In this document: piece by piece, positions 1-6,887 of the stretch
Numbering within the stretch: the first letter of the stretch is position 1
How the letters are laid out: each line of letters opens with the position of its first letter
NCBI GenBank assembly: GCA_937928385.1
Contig: CALEZD010000028.1
Location: 1-27,092, forward strand
DNA: 27,092 nt
Direction of reading: 5' to 3'
From: an uncultured Bacteroidota bacterium
GTDB taxonomy: Bacteria; Bacteroidota; Bacteroidia; Chitinophagales; Chitinophagaceae
Made by a program: the position numbers and the translations under genes
Notes under the pieces: model-generated
The model's database searches: none
What the model was told of the DNA's origin: nothing
The model's input: the letters and a program-made list of their open reading frames with translations, nothing else

Positions 1-180
1 TCATCATTTTATCGTTTTTTAATTTTATTAGAATTGTAAAGATAAGTATTCTTATTAGATTAAGACAAAATTTTTCCGCTTAACGTTAGGCTTTTTCGGC
101 CATTTAAGTTATTTTATACATTGCTGTGACATACTGATAATTGTCAGCAATTAAAATTTCATTGCATGGCGGCAGCCTAT

Positions 181-188
181 TACTTTTG
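181..188 (+). promoter_or_regulatory. Probable -7 promoter box of the proline dehydrogenase gene
   Basis: TACTTTTG matches the Bacteroidota -7 consensus TAnnTTTG and ends 16 nt before the ATG at 205. Transcription would start around 192-195, leaving a leader of about 10 nt. No clear -33 TTTG is present; a TTG lies at 162-164. The preceding 180 bases of the window show no gene. Confidence 0.5.
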
Positions 189-204
189 CATACTTAATTA
201 ATAT

Positions 205-1374
205 ATGCTGCCGCAATTCGACAATACTAGTATAGCATTCAAATATCGTACCAATCGTGAATTGAAACAGGCCCAGTTCCTGTTTTCTTCAATGGGTTCG
301 CCAACTTTAACAAAAATAGGTATGGCACTGACCAAATGGTCGCTCAGCCTGAGGCTGCCTATTGAGGGGATTGTAAAGAATACGATATTCCGCCAGTTTT
401 GCGGGGGTGTAACGATGGAAGAGGCCGCCGCCACTGCCGATAAACTGGCTGCCTACCATGTAGGGGTAATACTGGACTATGGCGTGGAAGGTAAGGAGGG
501 CGAGGCCGAATTTGACAAGGCGGTACCTGAGTTCATCAAGGCCATTAAGTATGCCGCTTCCAAATCCAATATCCCTTTTATATCCCTGAAGGTAACAGGC
601 TTTGCCCGTTTCACCCTTCTGGAAAAGCTGCATAGCGGGGATAATCTTACCCAAGATGAACAGGAGGAATGGCAAAGGGTACACGGGCGGATAGACCGTA
701 TATGCAAGGCCGCCCACGACGAGGGGGTGATGGTGCTGATAGACGCCGAAGAAACCTGGATACAGGAGCCTGTGAACGAACTGTGCGAGGCTGTAATGCT
801 GCGGTACAACAAAGAAAAGGCGGTCATTTTCAATACATTCCAGCTATACACCACCGGGGCACTACCCTACCTGGAGGTTGCTCTGCAGGATGCCACTGCC
901 AAAGGCTATATACTGGGGGCAAAGCTGGTGCGCGGCGCCTATATGGAAAAGGAACGCAAGCGCGCTGAAGAGCTGGGCTACCCATCGCCTATACAACCTG
1001 ACAAAGCCGCCACCGACAAGGACTACGATGCCGCAGTGCTCTATTGCCTGCAACACCTGGATAAGTTATCCGTGTTCATAGGTACGCACAACGAAAAGTC
1101 GTGTATGGAGGCAGCGAAGTACATGGAGGCTAATAATATATCCGCCAATAGCGACCGCGTGTGGTTCTCTCAACTGTACGGCATGAGCGATAATATATCC
1201 TTCAACCTGGCGGATAGCGGCTACAATGTAGCAAAGTACCTGCCTTACGGCCCCGTGCGCGATGTGCTGCCCTACCTGATGCGCCGCGCCCAGGAGAACA
1301 CCTCCGTAGCCGGGCAGACAGGGCGGGAGTTGTCATTAATAAATAAAGAACTTAAAAGAAGAAAGGCGCTATAA
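205..1374 (+). CDS. Proline dehydrogenase (FAD-dependent)
   Basis: 389 residues. The protein reads as a monofunctional proline dehydrogenase, which oxidises L-proline to pyrroline-5-carboxylate with FAD and feeds electrons to the quinone pool. Visible family motifs are the barrel segment with KLVRGAYMEKE near residues 240-250, GTHNE near 294, and the C-terminal PYGPVRDVLPYLMRRAQEN, whose arginines bind the substrate carboxylate in this family. No aldehyde dehydrogenase (PutA) domain follows, so the second step must be encoded elsewhere. The ATG at 205 fits the promoter box just upstream. The stop codon lies in the loop of a terminator hairpin, and the gene converges on the ftsB-like gene with 15 bases between them. 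Confidence 0.93.
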   Translation: MLPQFDNTSIAFKYRTNRELKQAQFLFSSMGSPTLTKIGMALTKWSLSLRLPIEGIVKNTIFRQFCGGVTMEEAAATADKLAAYHVGVILDYGVEGKEGEAEFDKAVPEFIKAIKYAASKSNIPFISLKVTGFARFTLLEKLHSGDNLTQDEQEEWQRVHGRIDRICKAAHDEGVMVLIDAEETWIQEPVNELCEAVMLRYNKEKAVIFNTFQLYTTGALPYLEVALQDATAKGYILGAKLVRGAYMEKERKRAEELGYPSPIQPDKAATDKDYDAAVLYCLQHLDKLSVFIGTHNEKSCMEAAKYMEANNISANSDRVWFSQLYGMSDNISFNLADSGYNVAKYLPYGPVRDVLPYLMRRAQENTSVAGQTGRELSLINKELKRRKAL

Positions 1375-1385
1375 GCGCCTTTCTT
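1359..1385. terminator. Bidirectional terminator between convergent genes
   Basis: A perfect 12-bp stem (AAGAAAGGCGCT at 1359-1370, its complement at 1374-1385) has a 3-nt loop. The stop codon of the proline dehydrogenase gene (1372-1374) sits at the apex. Both sides are T-rich on the outgoing strand, so it could stop transcription from either direction. Confidence 0.75.
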
Positions 1386-1389
1386 TATG

Positions 1390-1671
1390 TTATTCAAAGA
1401 CGTACACGTCTTCGTTATCCTTTTTCAGCCGGTAGTTTTCGCGGGCGAACTTTTCCAGCACTTTGGGGTCGTTTTTCAGGCCGTCCCTTTGGGCTTTCAT
1501 ATCCGCTATTTCGGCACGCAGGTAATCTATGTTCTCCTTTGTGCTTTCCAGGTCGCGCTGGCGTTGGCGTTGGGTGAACCAGTCGTTGCGGTCGAAGAAG
1601 CCTACCCACACTACGAACACTATGGCCGTAAGCAGGTATTTGTTGGTAGCTATCCGTAACGCCTTTTTCAT
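1390..1671 (-). CDS. FtsB/DivIC-like septum formation initiator
   Basis: 93 residues. The protein has a short cytoplasmic start (MKKALRIATNK), one membrane helix at about residues 11-27, then a coiled coil at about 36-75 rich in E, K, R and L, with a final LEKFARENYRLKKDNEDVYV segment. This layout and length match the FtsB/DivIC family, bitopic proteins that bridge FtsL and FtsQ in the divisome. The ATG at 1671 is 11 nt after the enolase stop, so the two genes form an operon transcribed from the enolase promoter. Enolase next to a DivIC-like gene is a familiar bacterial arrangement. The exact orthologue name is not determined from sequence alone. Confidence 0.85.
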   Translation of the reverse strand: MKKALRIATNKYLLTAIVFVVWVGFFDRNDWFTQRQRQRDLESTKENIDYLRAEIADMKAQRDGLKNDPKVLEKFARENYRLKKDNEDVYVFE

Positions 1672-1682
1672 CCCTTTATATA

Positions 1683-2972
1683 TTACTTACCAAATATAAG
1701 ATTTTTGCCGGGATAATAGGCATTGCTGCCCAGCTCTTCTTCTATCCTCAGCAGTTGGTTGTACTTGGCCATCCGGTCGCTGCGGGATGCGCTGCCGGTC
1801 TTTATCTGGCCGCAGTTGAGCGCGACTGCCAGGTCGGCAATGGTGTTGTCCTCCGTTTCGCCGCTGCGGTGGCTCATTACCGTATTGTAGCGTGCGTGCT
1901 GCGCCATTGTTACCGCGTCTATCGTTTCGCTCAGGCTGCCTATCTGGTTTACTTTCACCAGCAGGGCGTTGCCCACGCCTGATTTAATGCCTTCGCTCAG
2001 CCTGTCTACATTAGTTACAAACAGGTCGTCGCCTACCAGCTGTACCTTGCCGCCCAGTGTATCGGTCAGTTTTTTCCAGCCCTTCCAGTCGTCCTCGTCC
2101 ATACCGTCCTCTATGCTCACGATAGGGTATTTCTTGCACCACTTGGCCCAGTATTCTACTACCTCGTCGCTGCTCAGCTTGCGGCCATCGCTTTTCTTGA
2201 AGATATATTTCTTGCTCTTGCTATCGTACAGCTCGCTGATGGCGGCATCCATAGCTATGGCCACCTGGTCGCCGGGCTTGTAACCTGCTTTCTCGATGGC
2301 TTTCAATACCGTTTCTATCGCCTCTTCGTTGCTCTGGATATCGGGGGCGAAACCACCCTCGTCGCCTACGTTGGTGCTGTAGCCCTTGTCTTTCAGTACA
2401 TTTTTCAGGTGGTGGAATATCTCCACACCCCAGCGCAAACCTTCGCTGAAGGTAGAAGCGCCTACGGGCACCACCATAAATTCCTGGAAGTCTATTTTAT
2501 TATCCGCATGTGCACCACCGTTCAGGATGTTCATCATGGGCACAGGCAGGGTCCTGGCGTTAGAACCACCCACGTAGCGGAACAGGCTGAGGCCTGTAGC
2601 CTGCGCAGCCGCTTTAGACACCGCCAGGCTAACCGCCAGTATAGCGTTAGCACCTAATTTTGCCTTGTTTTTAGTACCGTCTATCTGCAGCATGGCAGCG
2701 TCTATACCGCGCTGGTCGGTTATATCCCAGCCGTAAAGTTCTTCGGCCAGGCTGTCGTTAATATTATTTACCGCTTTCAGCACGCCCTTGCCCAGGTATT
2801 TTTTCTTGTCGCCATCGCGCAGCTCCACGGCTTCGTGCTTGCCGGTAGATGCCCCTGAAGGCACGGCGGCACGGCCCGTAAACCCGTCGCTGGTATGTAC
2901 GTCAACTTCTACTGTGGGGTTGCCCCTGCTGTCAAGCACCTGGCGTGCTACTATGTCGGTAATAAAACTCAT
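1683..2972 (-). CDS. eno: Enolase (phosphopyruvate hydratase)
   Basis: 429 residues, the usual length of bacterial enolase, which interconverts 2-phosphoglycerate and phosphoenolpyruvate in glycolysis. Visible signatures: N-terminal ITDIVARQVLDSRGNPTVEV, the flexible loop PSGASTGKHEA, Mg-binding acidic residues in AIAMDAAISELYD, SIEDGMDEDDW and VGDDLFVTN, the catalytic lysine in LLVKVNQIGS, MSHRSGETED, and QIKTGS near the end. The reading frame stays open upstream to 3449, but homology begins at the ATG at 2972. A promoter box at 2994-3001 lies between that ATG and the longer start, so 2972 is the start. It is followed by the ftsB/divIC-like gene. Confidence 0.98.
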   Translation of the reverse strand: MSFITDIVARQVLDSRGNPTVEVDVHTSDGFTGRAAVPSGASTGKHEAVELRDGDKKKYLGKGVLKAVNNINDSLAEELYGWDITDQRGIDAAMLQIDGTKNKAKLGANAILAVSLAVSKAAAQATGLSLFRYVGGSNARTLPVPMMNILNGGAHADNKIDFQEFMVVPVGASTFSEGLRWGVEIFHHLKNVLKDKGYSTNVGDEGGFAPDIQSNEEAIETVLKAIEKAGYKPGDQVAIAMDAAISELYDSKSKKYIFKKSDGRKLSSDEVVEYWAKWCKKYPIVSIEDGMDEDDWKGWKKLTDTLGGKVQLVGDDLFVTNVDRLSEGIKSGVGNALLVKVNQIGSLSETIDAVTMAQHARYNTVMSHRSGETEDNTIADLAVALNCGQIKTGSASRSDRMAKYNQLLRIEEELGSNAYYPGKNLIFGK

Positions 2973-2993
2973 GTTATGTATTTTTTTCGGTGG

Positions 2994-3001
2994 CAAAGGT
3001 A
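2994..3001 (-). promoter_or_regulatory. Probable -7 box of the eno-ftsB/divIC operon
   Basis: On the minus strand this reads TACCTTTG, a full match to TAnnTTTG. It ends 21 nt before the enolase ATG, giving a leader of about 15 nt. No good -33 TTTG is seen. Confidence 0.5.
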
Positions 3002-3016
3002 ATACTGTTAGTCGAA

Positions 3017-3040
3017 AGTCGTGAGTCATGAGTCGTGAGT
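3017..3040. repeat. Short direct repeat, AGTCGTGAGT twice
   Basis: AGTCGTGAGT occurs at 3017-3026 and 3031-3040, with a 14-nt period and ATGAGT-like sequence between. It lies upstream of the enolase promoter. The role is unknown; it may be a short intergenic repeat. Confidence 0.5.
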
Positions 3041-3181
3041 ACCATTTTTTGTTAACTGGCATATATGCCGGTTTAACCGCCAGCAATATCACGTCCTCGT
3101 AATTACTTGTAAATGAATTATTTAGCACAGGTTTGTTAACTTTTGTTAACTCTGCACATGTTTTTTCCGGGAAAAAGGCTG

Positions 3182-3208
3182 AAATAAAAAACCCGCCGGT
3201 TGGGCGGG
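3182..3208 (-). terminator. Rho-independent terminator-like hairpin (minus strand)
   Basis: CCCGCC/GGCGGG (3192-3197 with 3203-3208) form a 6-bp GC stem with a 5-nt loop. On the minus strand it is followed by TTTTTTATTT (complement of 3182-3191). No annotated gene ends here; it would end a short transcript started at the box at 3282-3289. Confidence 0.6.
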
Positions 3209-3277
3209 AGAATGAAGTGTGGGTGGCGTCGCTTTTTCGGTGTAGAGATTGTGGCATAGAGTATCTGTTTATATACA
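3183..3277 (-). ncRNA. Candidate small RNA or short leader transcript
   Basis: A full -7 box (TATTTTTG) at 3282-3289 and a strong terminator at 3182-3208 face the same way with about 95 nt between them and no recognised gene. An ATG at 3256-3258 opens a frame (MPQSLHRKSDATH...) that runs through the terminator without a stop, so a peptide is not convincing. The unit could be an independent small RNA, or a remnant of a lost gene's leader and terminator. It lies about 180 nt upstream of the enolase promoter on the same strand. Expression is not shown by the sequence. Confidence 0.35.
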
Positions 3278-3281
3278 ATAG

Positions 3282-3310
3282 CAAAAATACAATAATTAAT
3301 TGATTACAAG
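3282..3310 (-). promoter_or_regulatory. Orphan promoter (minus strand)
   Basis: On the minus strand, CTTG (3307-3310) is followed after 17 nt by TATTTTTG (3282-3289), close to the Bacteroidota TTTG-N19-TAnnTTTG arrangement. No known gene starts below it; the next element is the terminator at 3182-3208. Confidence 0.4.
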
Positions 3311-3328
3311 AAGTATAATTTAGTTTTT

Positions 3329-3450
3329 GTTGGCGCAAGAATGCTGCGTGGGAATGAGGGTCGCGTTCTTGTGCCAACATAACACTGAACCCACGGCGAG
3401 GAAGGCACAAGAACTCATCACACAAAGCGTGGCTGCATTCTTGCGCCAAC
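3329..3450. repeat. Palindromic cluster: four alternating copies of a 16-nt element
   Basis: GTTGGCGCAAGAATGC at 3329-3344 is a perfect inverted match to 3435-3450. Between them lie an inverted near-copy at 3363-3378 (GTTGGCACAAGAACGC on the minus strand, 2 differences) and a direct near-copy at 3401-3416 (GAAGGCACAAGAACTC). The four units alternate in orientation and form two hairpins, each with a 16-nt arm and an 18-nt loop, separated by 22 nt; the whole is itself an imperfect palindrome. This resembles REP/BIME-type or MITE-like elements. It lies at the left border of the AT-rich cassette. Confidence 0.7.
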
Positions 3451-3585
3451 GGGGAAGTTAAGGTATGAATGAAGTATGTTAAACATCTTCAAATCGCCTA
3501 TATTTAAGCGCAATTAAGGAGGTTGAAAAATCTCAACTAGGTTTTAGAACTATTGTTGCTAGCAAAGATTGTATAGGCACCCGCA

Positions 3586-4167
3586 ATGAACTACGAACAG
3601 ATAATACGTAACATAGAAAATAATTACTGCAGTTTACCAACTGAGTGCAAAGTTGAATTGCAATTAAATTCAAAAATCTTGACACTTGACAAGGAAACAA
3701 TTCTTGTTAAAGAAGGGCAAATTGCAGACAAGACATATTTTATCGCAAATGGTTGTGCAAGAGCCTATTATTTAAAAGATGGGAAAGATATAACTGATTG
3801 GTTTGCTTTTGAAAATGATTTTATTAATTCAATAAACAGCTATTTTCAAAAAGTTAACAGTCATCATTATATTGAAGTTTTAGAACCCAGCATTATACTG
3901 GAAATTTCAAGAGATTTAGCAACCAAGCTTTCAAAAAAATTTATTGAATTTGACAGATTAGAGAAATCTGCAATTACCAAAACCATGTTACAATTGCAAC
4001 AAAGAATTGTGTCCATCCAGTTTGAAAATGCACAACAGAAATACCAAAACCTATTAAAAGCAAGACTTGATATTACTCAAAGAGTTCCTCTTACTCATGT
4101 AGCCTCTTTTTTAGGCATAACGCTTGAAACATTGAGCAGAATCCGCAACCCCAAAAACTTTATTTGA
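3586..4167 (+). CDS. Crp/Fnr-family transcription regulator
   Basis: 193 residues. The N-terminal part (about residues 25-115, with LDKETILVKEGQIADKTYFI and the RAYYLKDGKDITDWFAFENDF segment) is a cyclic-nucleotide-binding-type beta-roll. The C-terminal part (about 160-190, VPLTHVASFLGITLETLSRI) is a helix-turn-helix. No N-terminal cysteine cluster of FNR type is present, so it probably senses a small ligand or acts through an unknown signal. The gene is visibly AT-rich, with TTA, ATT and AAA codons, unlike enolase or folD. It starts the AT-rich cassette and may regulate the membrane genes behind it (inference). Confidence 0.87.
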   Translation: MNYEQIIRNIENNYCSLPTECKVELQLNSKILTLDKETILVKEGQIADKTYFIANGCARAYYLKDGKDITDWFAFENDFINSINSYFQKVNSHHYIEVLEPSIILEISRDLATKLSKKFIEFDRLEKSAITKTMLQLQQRIVSIQFENAQQKYQNLLKARLDITQRVPLTHVASFLGITLETLSRIRNPKNFI

Positions 4168-4241
4168 TATATATCAAATGAATTGAGCAAAACAATTATG
4201 ATTTTTGCTGAAATTATTTCGTTTACATAGCATTATAAATT

Positions 4242-4328
4242 ATGACTTGGTGGATTTTACTTGGGGTATCAATTATGTTTTTGACATTAATTCTTGCAGG
4301 GGCATTTAAAAAGAAGAAATGCCATTAA
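4242..4328 (+). CDS. 28-residue single-helix membrane microprotein
   Basis: ATG at 4242 to TAA at 4328 encodes MTWWILLGVSIMFLTLILAG followed by AFKKKKCH. The product would be one hydrophobic helix (about residues 3-22) with a positively charged cytoplasmic tail, so an N-out, C-in topology is likely. The last 10 bases overlap the start of the next gene (ATG at 4319) in another frame, which suggests translational coupling. It sits in the 151-bp gap between the Crp/Fnr regulator and the cytochrome b-like gene. No family is recognised. A helper or subunit role for the adjacent membrane protein is a guess. Confidence 0.5.
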   Translation: MTWWILLGVSIMFLTLILAGAFKKKKCH

Positions 4329-4936
4329 GAAAGGCTCATTTTGTTTCAGGACTGGTTATTACAATTTTTGTCGGGCTTCATTTAACCAACCATCTTTCTG
4401 CTATATGGGGAGCTGACAATCATATTGAAGTAATGAATGTATTGCGACATCTTTATCGTAACTTTTTTGCAGAAACTATTTTATTACTTGCGGTACTTGT
4501 ACAGGTTATTTCAGGGCTGAAACTCTTTAAACTGAACCGAAAAACAGCCTTTACAAATTTTGACAAGCTGCACATTTGGTCAGGCCTTTATCTGGCTATT
4601 TTCTTCATCATTCATTTGAGTGCAGTTTTTGGCGGCAGATTGCTGCTGCACCTTGACACTAACTTTTACTTTGGTGTTGCTGGTCTGAATTTGTTTCCGT
4701 TCAACTTGTTTTTTATTCCTTATTACGGGCTTGCCGTTCTTTCATTTTTCGGGCACATTGCTGCAATTCACAGCAAAAAAATGAAGCAAACAATTGGCGG
4801 GCTGACACCTAATGGTCAATCAATTGCTATTTTATTGTTTGGGCTCGTATTGACTATATTAATTTTTTATGGACTCACAAACCATTTTACAGGAGTAGCA
4901 ATACCAAAGGAATACCATATTCTAATTGGGAAATAA
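4319..4936 (+). CDS. Polytopic membrane protein, cytochrome b-like
   Basis: 205 residues with about five membrane helices (near residues 9-28, 50-70, 84-104, 132-152 and 167-189). Histidines lie in or beside helices: H21 and H25 (HLTNH), H85 and H99 (LHIWSG, IIHLSAVF), H146 and H151 (GHIAAIH). The pattern of helix-embedded histidines, plus the ETILLLAVLVQVISGLKL segment followed by N-R-K-T-A, recalls membrane anchors of the succinate dehydrogenase/fumarate reductase cytochrome b superfamily. No flavoprotein or iron-sulfur subunit gene is adjacent, so a stand-alone heme membrane protein is more likely. Assignment is by motif inspection only. Confidence 0.6.
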   Translation: MPLRKAHFVSGLVITIFVGLHLTNHLSAIWGADNHIEVMNVLRHLYRNFFAETILLLAVLVQVISGLKLFKLNRKTAFTNFDKLHIWSGLYLAIFFIIHLSAVFGGRLLLHLDTNFYFGVAGLNLFPFNLFFIPYYGLAVLSFFGHIAAIHSKKMKQTIGGLTPNGQSIAILLFGLVLTILIFYGLTNHFTGVAIPKEYHILIGK

Positions 4937-4954
4937 ATTATCAACATAACAGTC

Positions 4955-5350
4955 ATGAACTACCTTATATTAACAGCAAACATATTAACACTTTTAGCAT
5001 TCATAATCCACACATTTGTGGGTGACCGAGAACTCAAAATCATCCAGCCGTCAGCAGAAGTTGATAAATGGTGTGAGAAACAAGAAAAATGGACAATGGC
5101 AAGATGTGGCTGGCATTGGATTTCTTTTGATTTGCTTTTTGCAAGCTTAGGTCTTGGACTGATTAACTTCACAAACTACTTTGACAATGAAAAGATGCTG
5201 CTGCAAATATTGTCACTTTATTTTTTAGGCTATGCAATAGTTTGGGCTTTTACCATTGCTATATCAAAACATTTCCCTAAAAACTATTTGAAATTAGGAC
5301 AATGGATTTTACTATTACTTATCAGCGGACTGATTTACTTCGGAATTTAA
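4955..5350 (+). CDS. Small four-helix membrane protein, uncharacterised
   Basis: 131 residues, four membrane helices (about residues 4-21, 53-72, 82-103 and 113-130). Helix 1 ends in IIHTFVGDREL and helix 2 begins with ARCGWHWISFD. A histidine followed by G and E/D-rich residues, then a WH pair, is a pattern I associate with a widespread family of uncharacterised small membrane proteins, but I cannot name it. The gene begins 18 nt after the cytochrome b-like gene and shares its AT-rich codon use, so they are likely co-transcribed. A 7-bp hairpin (TCTCAAA at 5351-5357, TTTGAGA at 5364-5370) directly follows the stop but lacks a U tract. Confidence 0.65.
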   Translation: MNYLILTANILTLLAFIIHTFVGDRELKIIQPSAEVDKWCEKQEKWTMARCGWHWISFDLLFASLGLGLINFTNYFDNEKMLLQILSLYFLGYAIVWAFTIAISKHFPKNYLKLGQWILLLLISGLIYFGI

Positions 5351-5387
5351 TCTCAAACAAAGTTTTGAGAAACAAATAGCCTCTGGC

Positions 5388-5410
5388 GCGGATGTTCCGC
5401 AGGGCATCCG
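5388..5410. repeat. Short palindromic intergenic element
   Basis: CGGATG at 5389-5394 pairs with CATCCG at 5405-5410. Alternatively GCGGA (5388-5392) pairs with TCCGC (5396-5400). The two hairpins exclude each other. It is GC-rich in an otherwise AT-rich gap and resembles dispersed intergenic repeats. The rest of the 338-base gap 5351-5688 holds only this element, the element at 5580 and the promoter at 5677. Confidence 0.35.
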
Positions 5411-5579
5411 TGTCTACTGAACGTCCATCTCTACCACCCTTATATCAGAGCCATTACCAATTATCTTTCTTCTCTTCCTTCTTATCATTTATTATAGCAT
5501 CGTGCATGATGGCTATAACGGCTGACAGCTTTGTACATAGAACTAAGATATAAATTTCCTGGTGTTATTAGACCCTAAT

Positions 5580-5611
5580 TTCGCGAGACTGCTTCGTACC
5601 TCGCGGTGACG
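5580..5611. repeat. REP-like intergenic element with CGCGAG/CTCGCG arms
   Basis: CGCGAG (5582-5587) and CTCGCG (5600-5605) flank a 12-nt loop ACTGCTTCGTAC and are followed by GTGACG. On the minus strand this reads CGTCACCGCGAGGTACGAAG and so on, which resembles the dispersed CGTCATTGCGAGGTACGAAG repeat known from many bacterial genomes. It probably is a diverged copy. It lies at the right border of the AT-rich cassette. Confidence 0.5.
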
Positions 5612-5676
5612 TATGGCGGAGGGGCGAAAAGCAATTGCTATGTGGCAAAAAATTATAACAAATGAAACATGAATCT

Positions 5677-5684
5677 TATTTTTG
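5677..5684 (+). promoter_or_regulatory. -7 promoter box of the serine hydrolase gene
   Basis: TATTTTTG is a full TAnnTTTG match only 4 nt before the ATG at 5689. Transcription would start at or next to the start codon, leaving essentially no leader. Confidence 0.45.
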
Positions 5685-5688
5685 ATAC

Positions 5689-6816
5689 ATGAGATATACG
5701 ACCATACTAATCGCATGTATGCTGGCCATCGCATCGTGCGGAAAAAATAAAGACGATGTTGCCCCCGCTATTACCCCGGGTTCGGCGCAGGAATTTGAGC
5801 AGTACCTGTCAACGGAAAAAGAAAACCAGGATATTCCTGCTATGGCGGTGCTGTTGTTCAAAGGCAATAACATCACCTACGAAAAGTACCTGGGGGTATC
5901 TGACAAAAAAACAAACACGCCTCTGAACAGCGGGCATATATTCCTGCTGGCATCGGTATCGAAAACCGTTACCGCAACAGCGCTGATGCAGTTGTATGAG
6001 GCAGGCAAATTTCAACTTGATGACAGGATAAATGATTACCTGCCATTCCGTGTTGATGTTCCGGGACATTCTGCAGCTATCACGTTCCGCATGCTGCTGG
6101 CGCATACATCGGCTATAGCCGACGGGCCCGAACTGGACAACCAGTATTATTACGGGCAGGACAGCCCCGTGCCGCTGGAGGGATTTATGAAGGACTACCT
6201 GACGCCATCGGGCAAGTACTATAATGCAAAAGACAATTTTCACAATTTCGCCCCGGGTACACAACACGAATACAGCAACGTGGGCAGCGCATTGATAGGC
6301 GTATTGGTAGAGCGGCTGAGCGGCATGGCATTTGATGCGTATTGCCGAAAGAACATTTTTGAACCGCTGGGTATGAATAGTACATACTGGCGCTTGTCGA
6401 AAACACCGGCGCAAAACCTGGTAATGCCCTACGACGCTAATGAAGAGATACGGCATTACACCTTTACAGATTACCCCAACGGTGGATTGCGCTCTACGGT
6501 AAGGGATATGTACAAATTGCTGGCAGCATACAGCATGGGCGGCAGTTACAATGGTGTGCGATTGTTGCAGGAAACAACCGTTAATACCATGTGGCAACCA
6601 CAGATACAACACCTTGACGCGACTATGGGGTTACATTGGTTTGTAATGAACAGTGCTAACAATATATGGGGGCACGATGGCGCTGAACAGGGTGTGGCCA
6701 CCATTATGGGCGTAAACCCGGATAATGATAGAGGCGTACTGATATTTGCCAACCAGGGTGATGCTGACCTGGATAACCTGCTACTGACGGCCTACAACTA
6801 TGCGGTGAAGTTGTAG
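5689..6816 (+). CDS. Serine beta-lactamase-fold hydrolase, lipoprotein
   Basis: 375 residues. The N-terminus is a lipoprotein signal (hydrophobic IACMLAIASC, lipidated C17), so the enzyme should be membrane-anchored in the periplasm or at the outer membrane. Active-site motifs of the beta-lactamase/CubicO (class C-like) group are complete: S89-V-S-K92, Y195-S-N, and H329-D-G in place of KTG. Conserved LLAHTSAI and YPNGGLRST segments support the family. Members hydrolyse peptides, esters or beta-lactams; the substrate cannot be told from sequence. The gene stands alone, with its own promoter box just upstream and the exonuclease gene 71 nt downstream. Confidence 0.9.
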   Translation: MRYTTILIACMLAIASCGKNKDDVAPAITPGSAQEFEQYLSTEKENQDIPAMAVLLFKGNNITYEKYLGVSDKKTNTPLNSGHIFLLASVSKTVTATALMQLYEAGKFQLDDRINDYLPFRVDVPGHSAAITFRMLLAHTSAIADGPELDNQYYYGQDSPVPLEGFMKDYLTPSGKYYNAKDNFHNFAPGTQHEYSNVGSALIGVLVERLSGMAFDAYCRKNIFEPLGMNSTYWRLSKTPAQNLVMPYDANEEIRHYTFTDYPNGGLRSTVRDMYKLLAAYSMGGSYNGVRLLQETTVNTMWQPQIQHLDATMGLHWFVMNSANNIWGHDGAEQGVATIMGVNPDNDRGVLIFANQGDADLDNLLLTAYNYAVKL

Positions 6817-6872
6817 CTGGCTGACTTTCTATATATCAGAATTTATTAACCATCCTGCATCCCCATTTTCTC

Positions 6873-6880
6873 TATCTTTG
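6873..6880 (+). promoter_or_regulatory. -7 promoter box of the exonuclease/GIY-YIG gene
   Basis: TATCTTTG is a full TAnnTTTG match followed by CCACCGG and then the ATG at 6888. The 7-nt distance suggests a leaderless transcript. Confidence 0.5.
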
Positions 6881-6887
6881 CCACCGG

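Noticed and set aside
1683..3449. Longer 588-residue frame for enolase
   Set aside because: The extra 159 residues have no enolase homology and the frame crosses a terminator, promoter boxes and palindromic repeats. The family start and the promoter box support 2972.
5809..6612. Minus-strand frame of 267 residues inside the serine hydrolase gene
   Set aside because: It lies fully antisense to a gene with complete active-site motifs, and its translation is rich in C, H and Q, as expected of a shadow frame.
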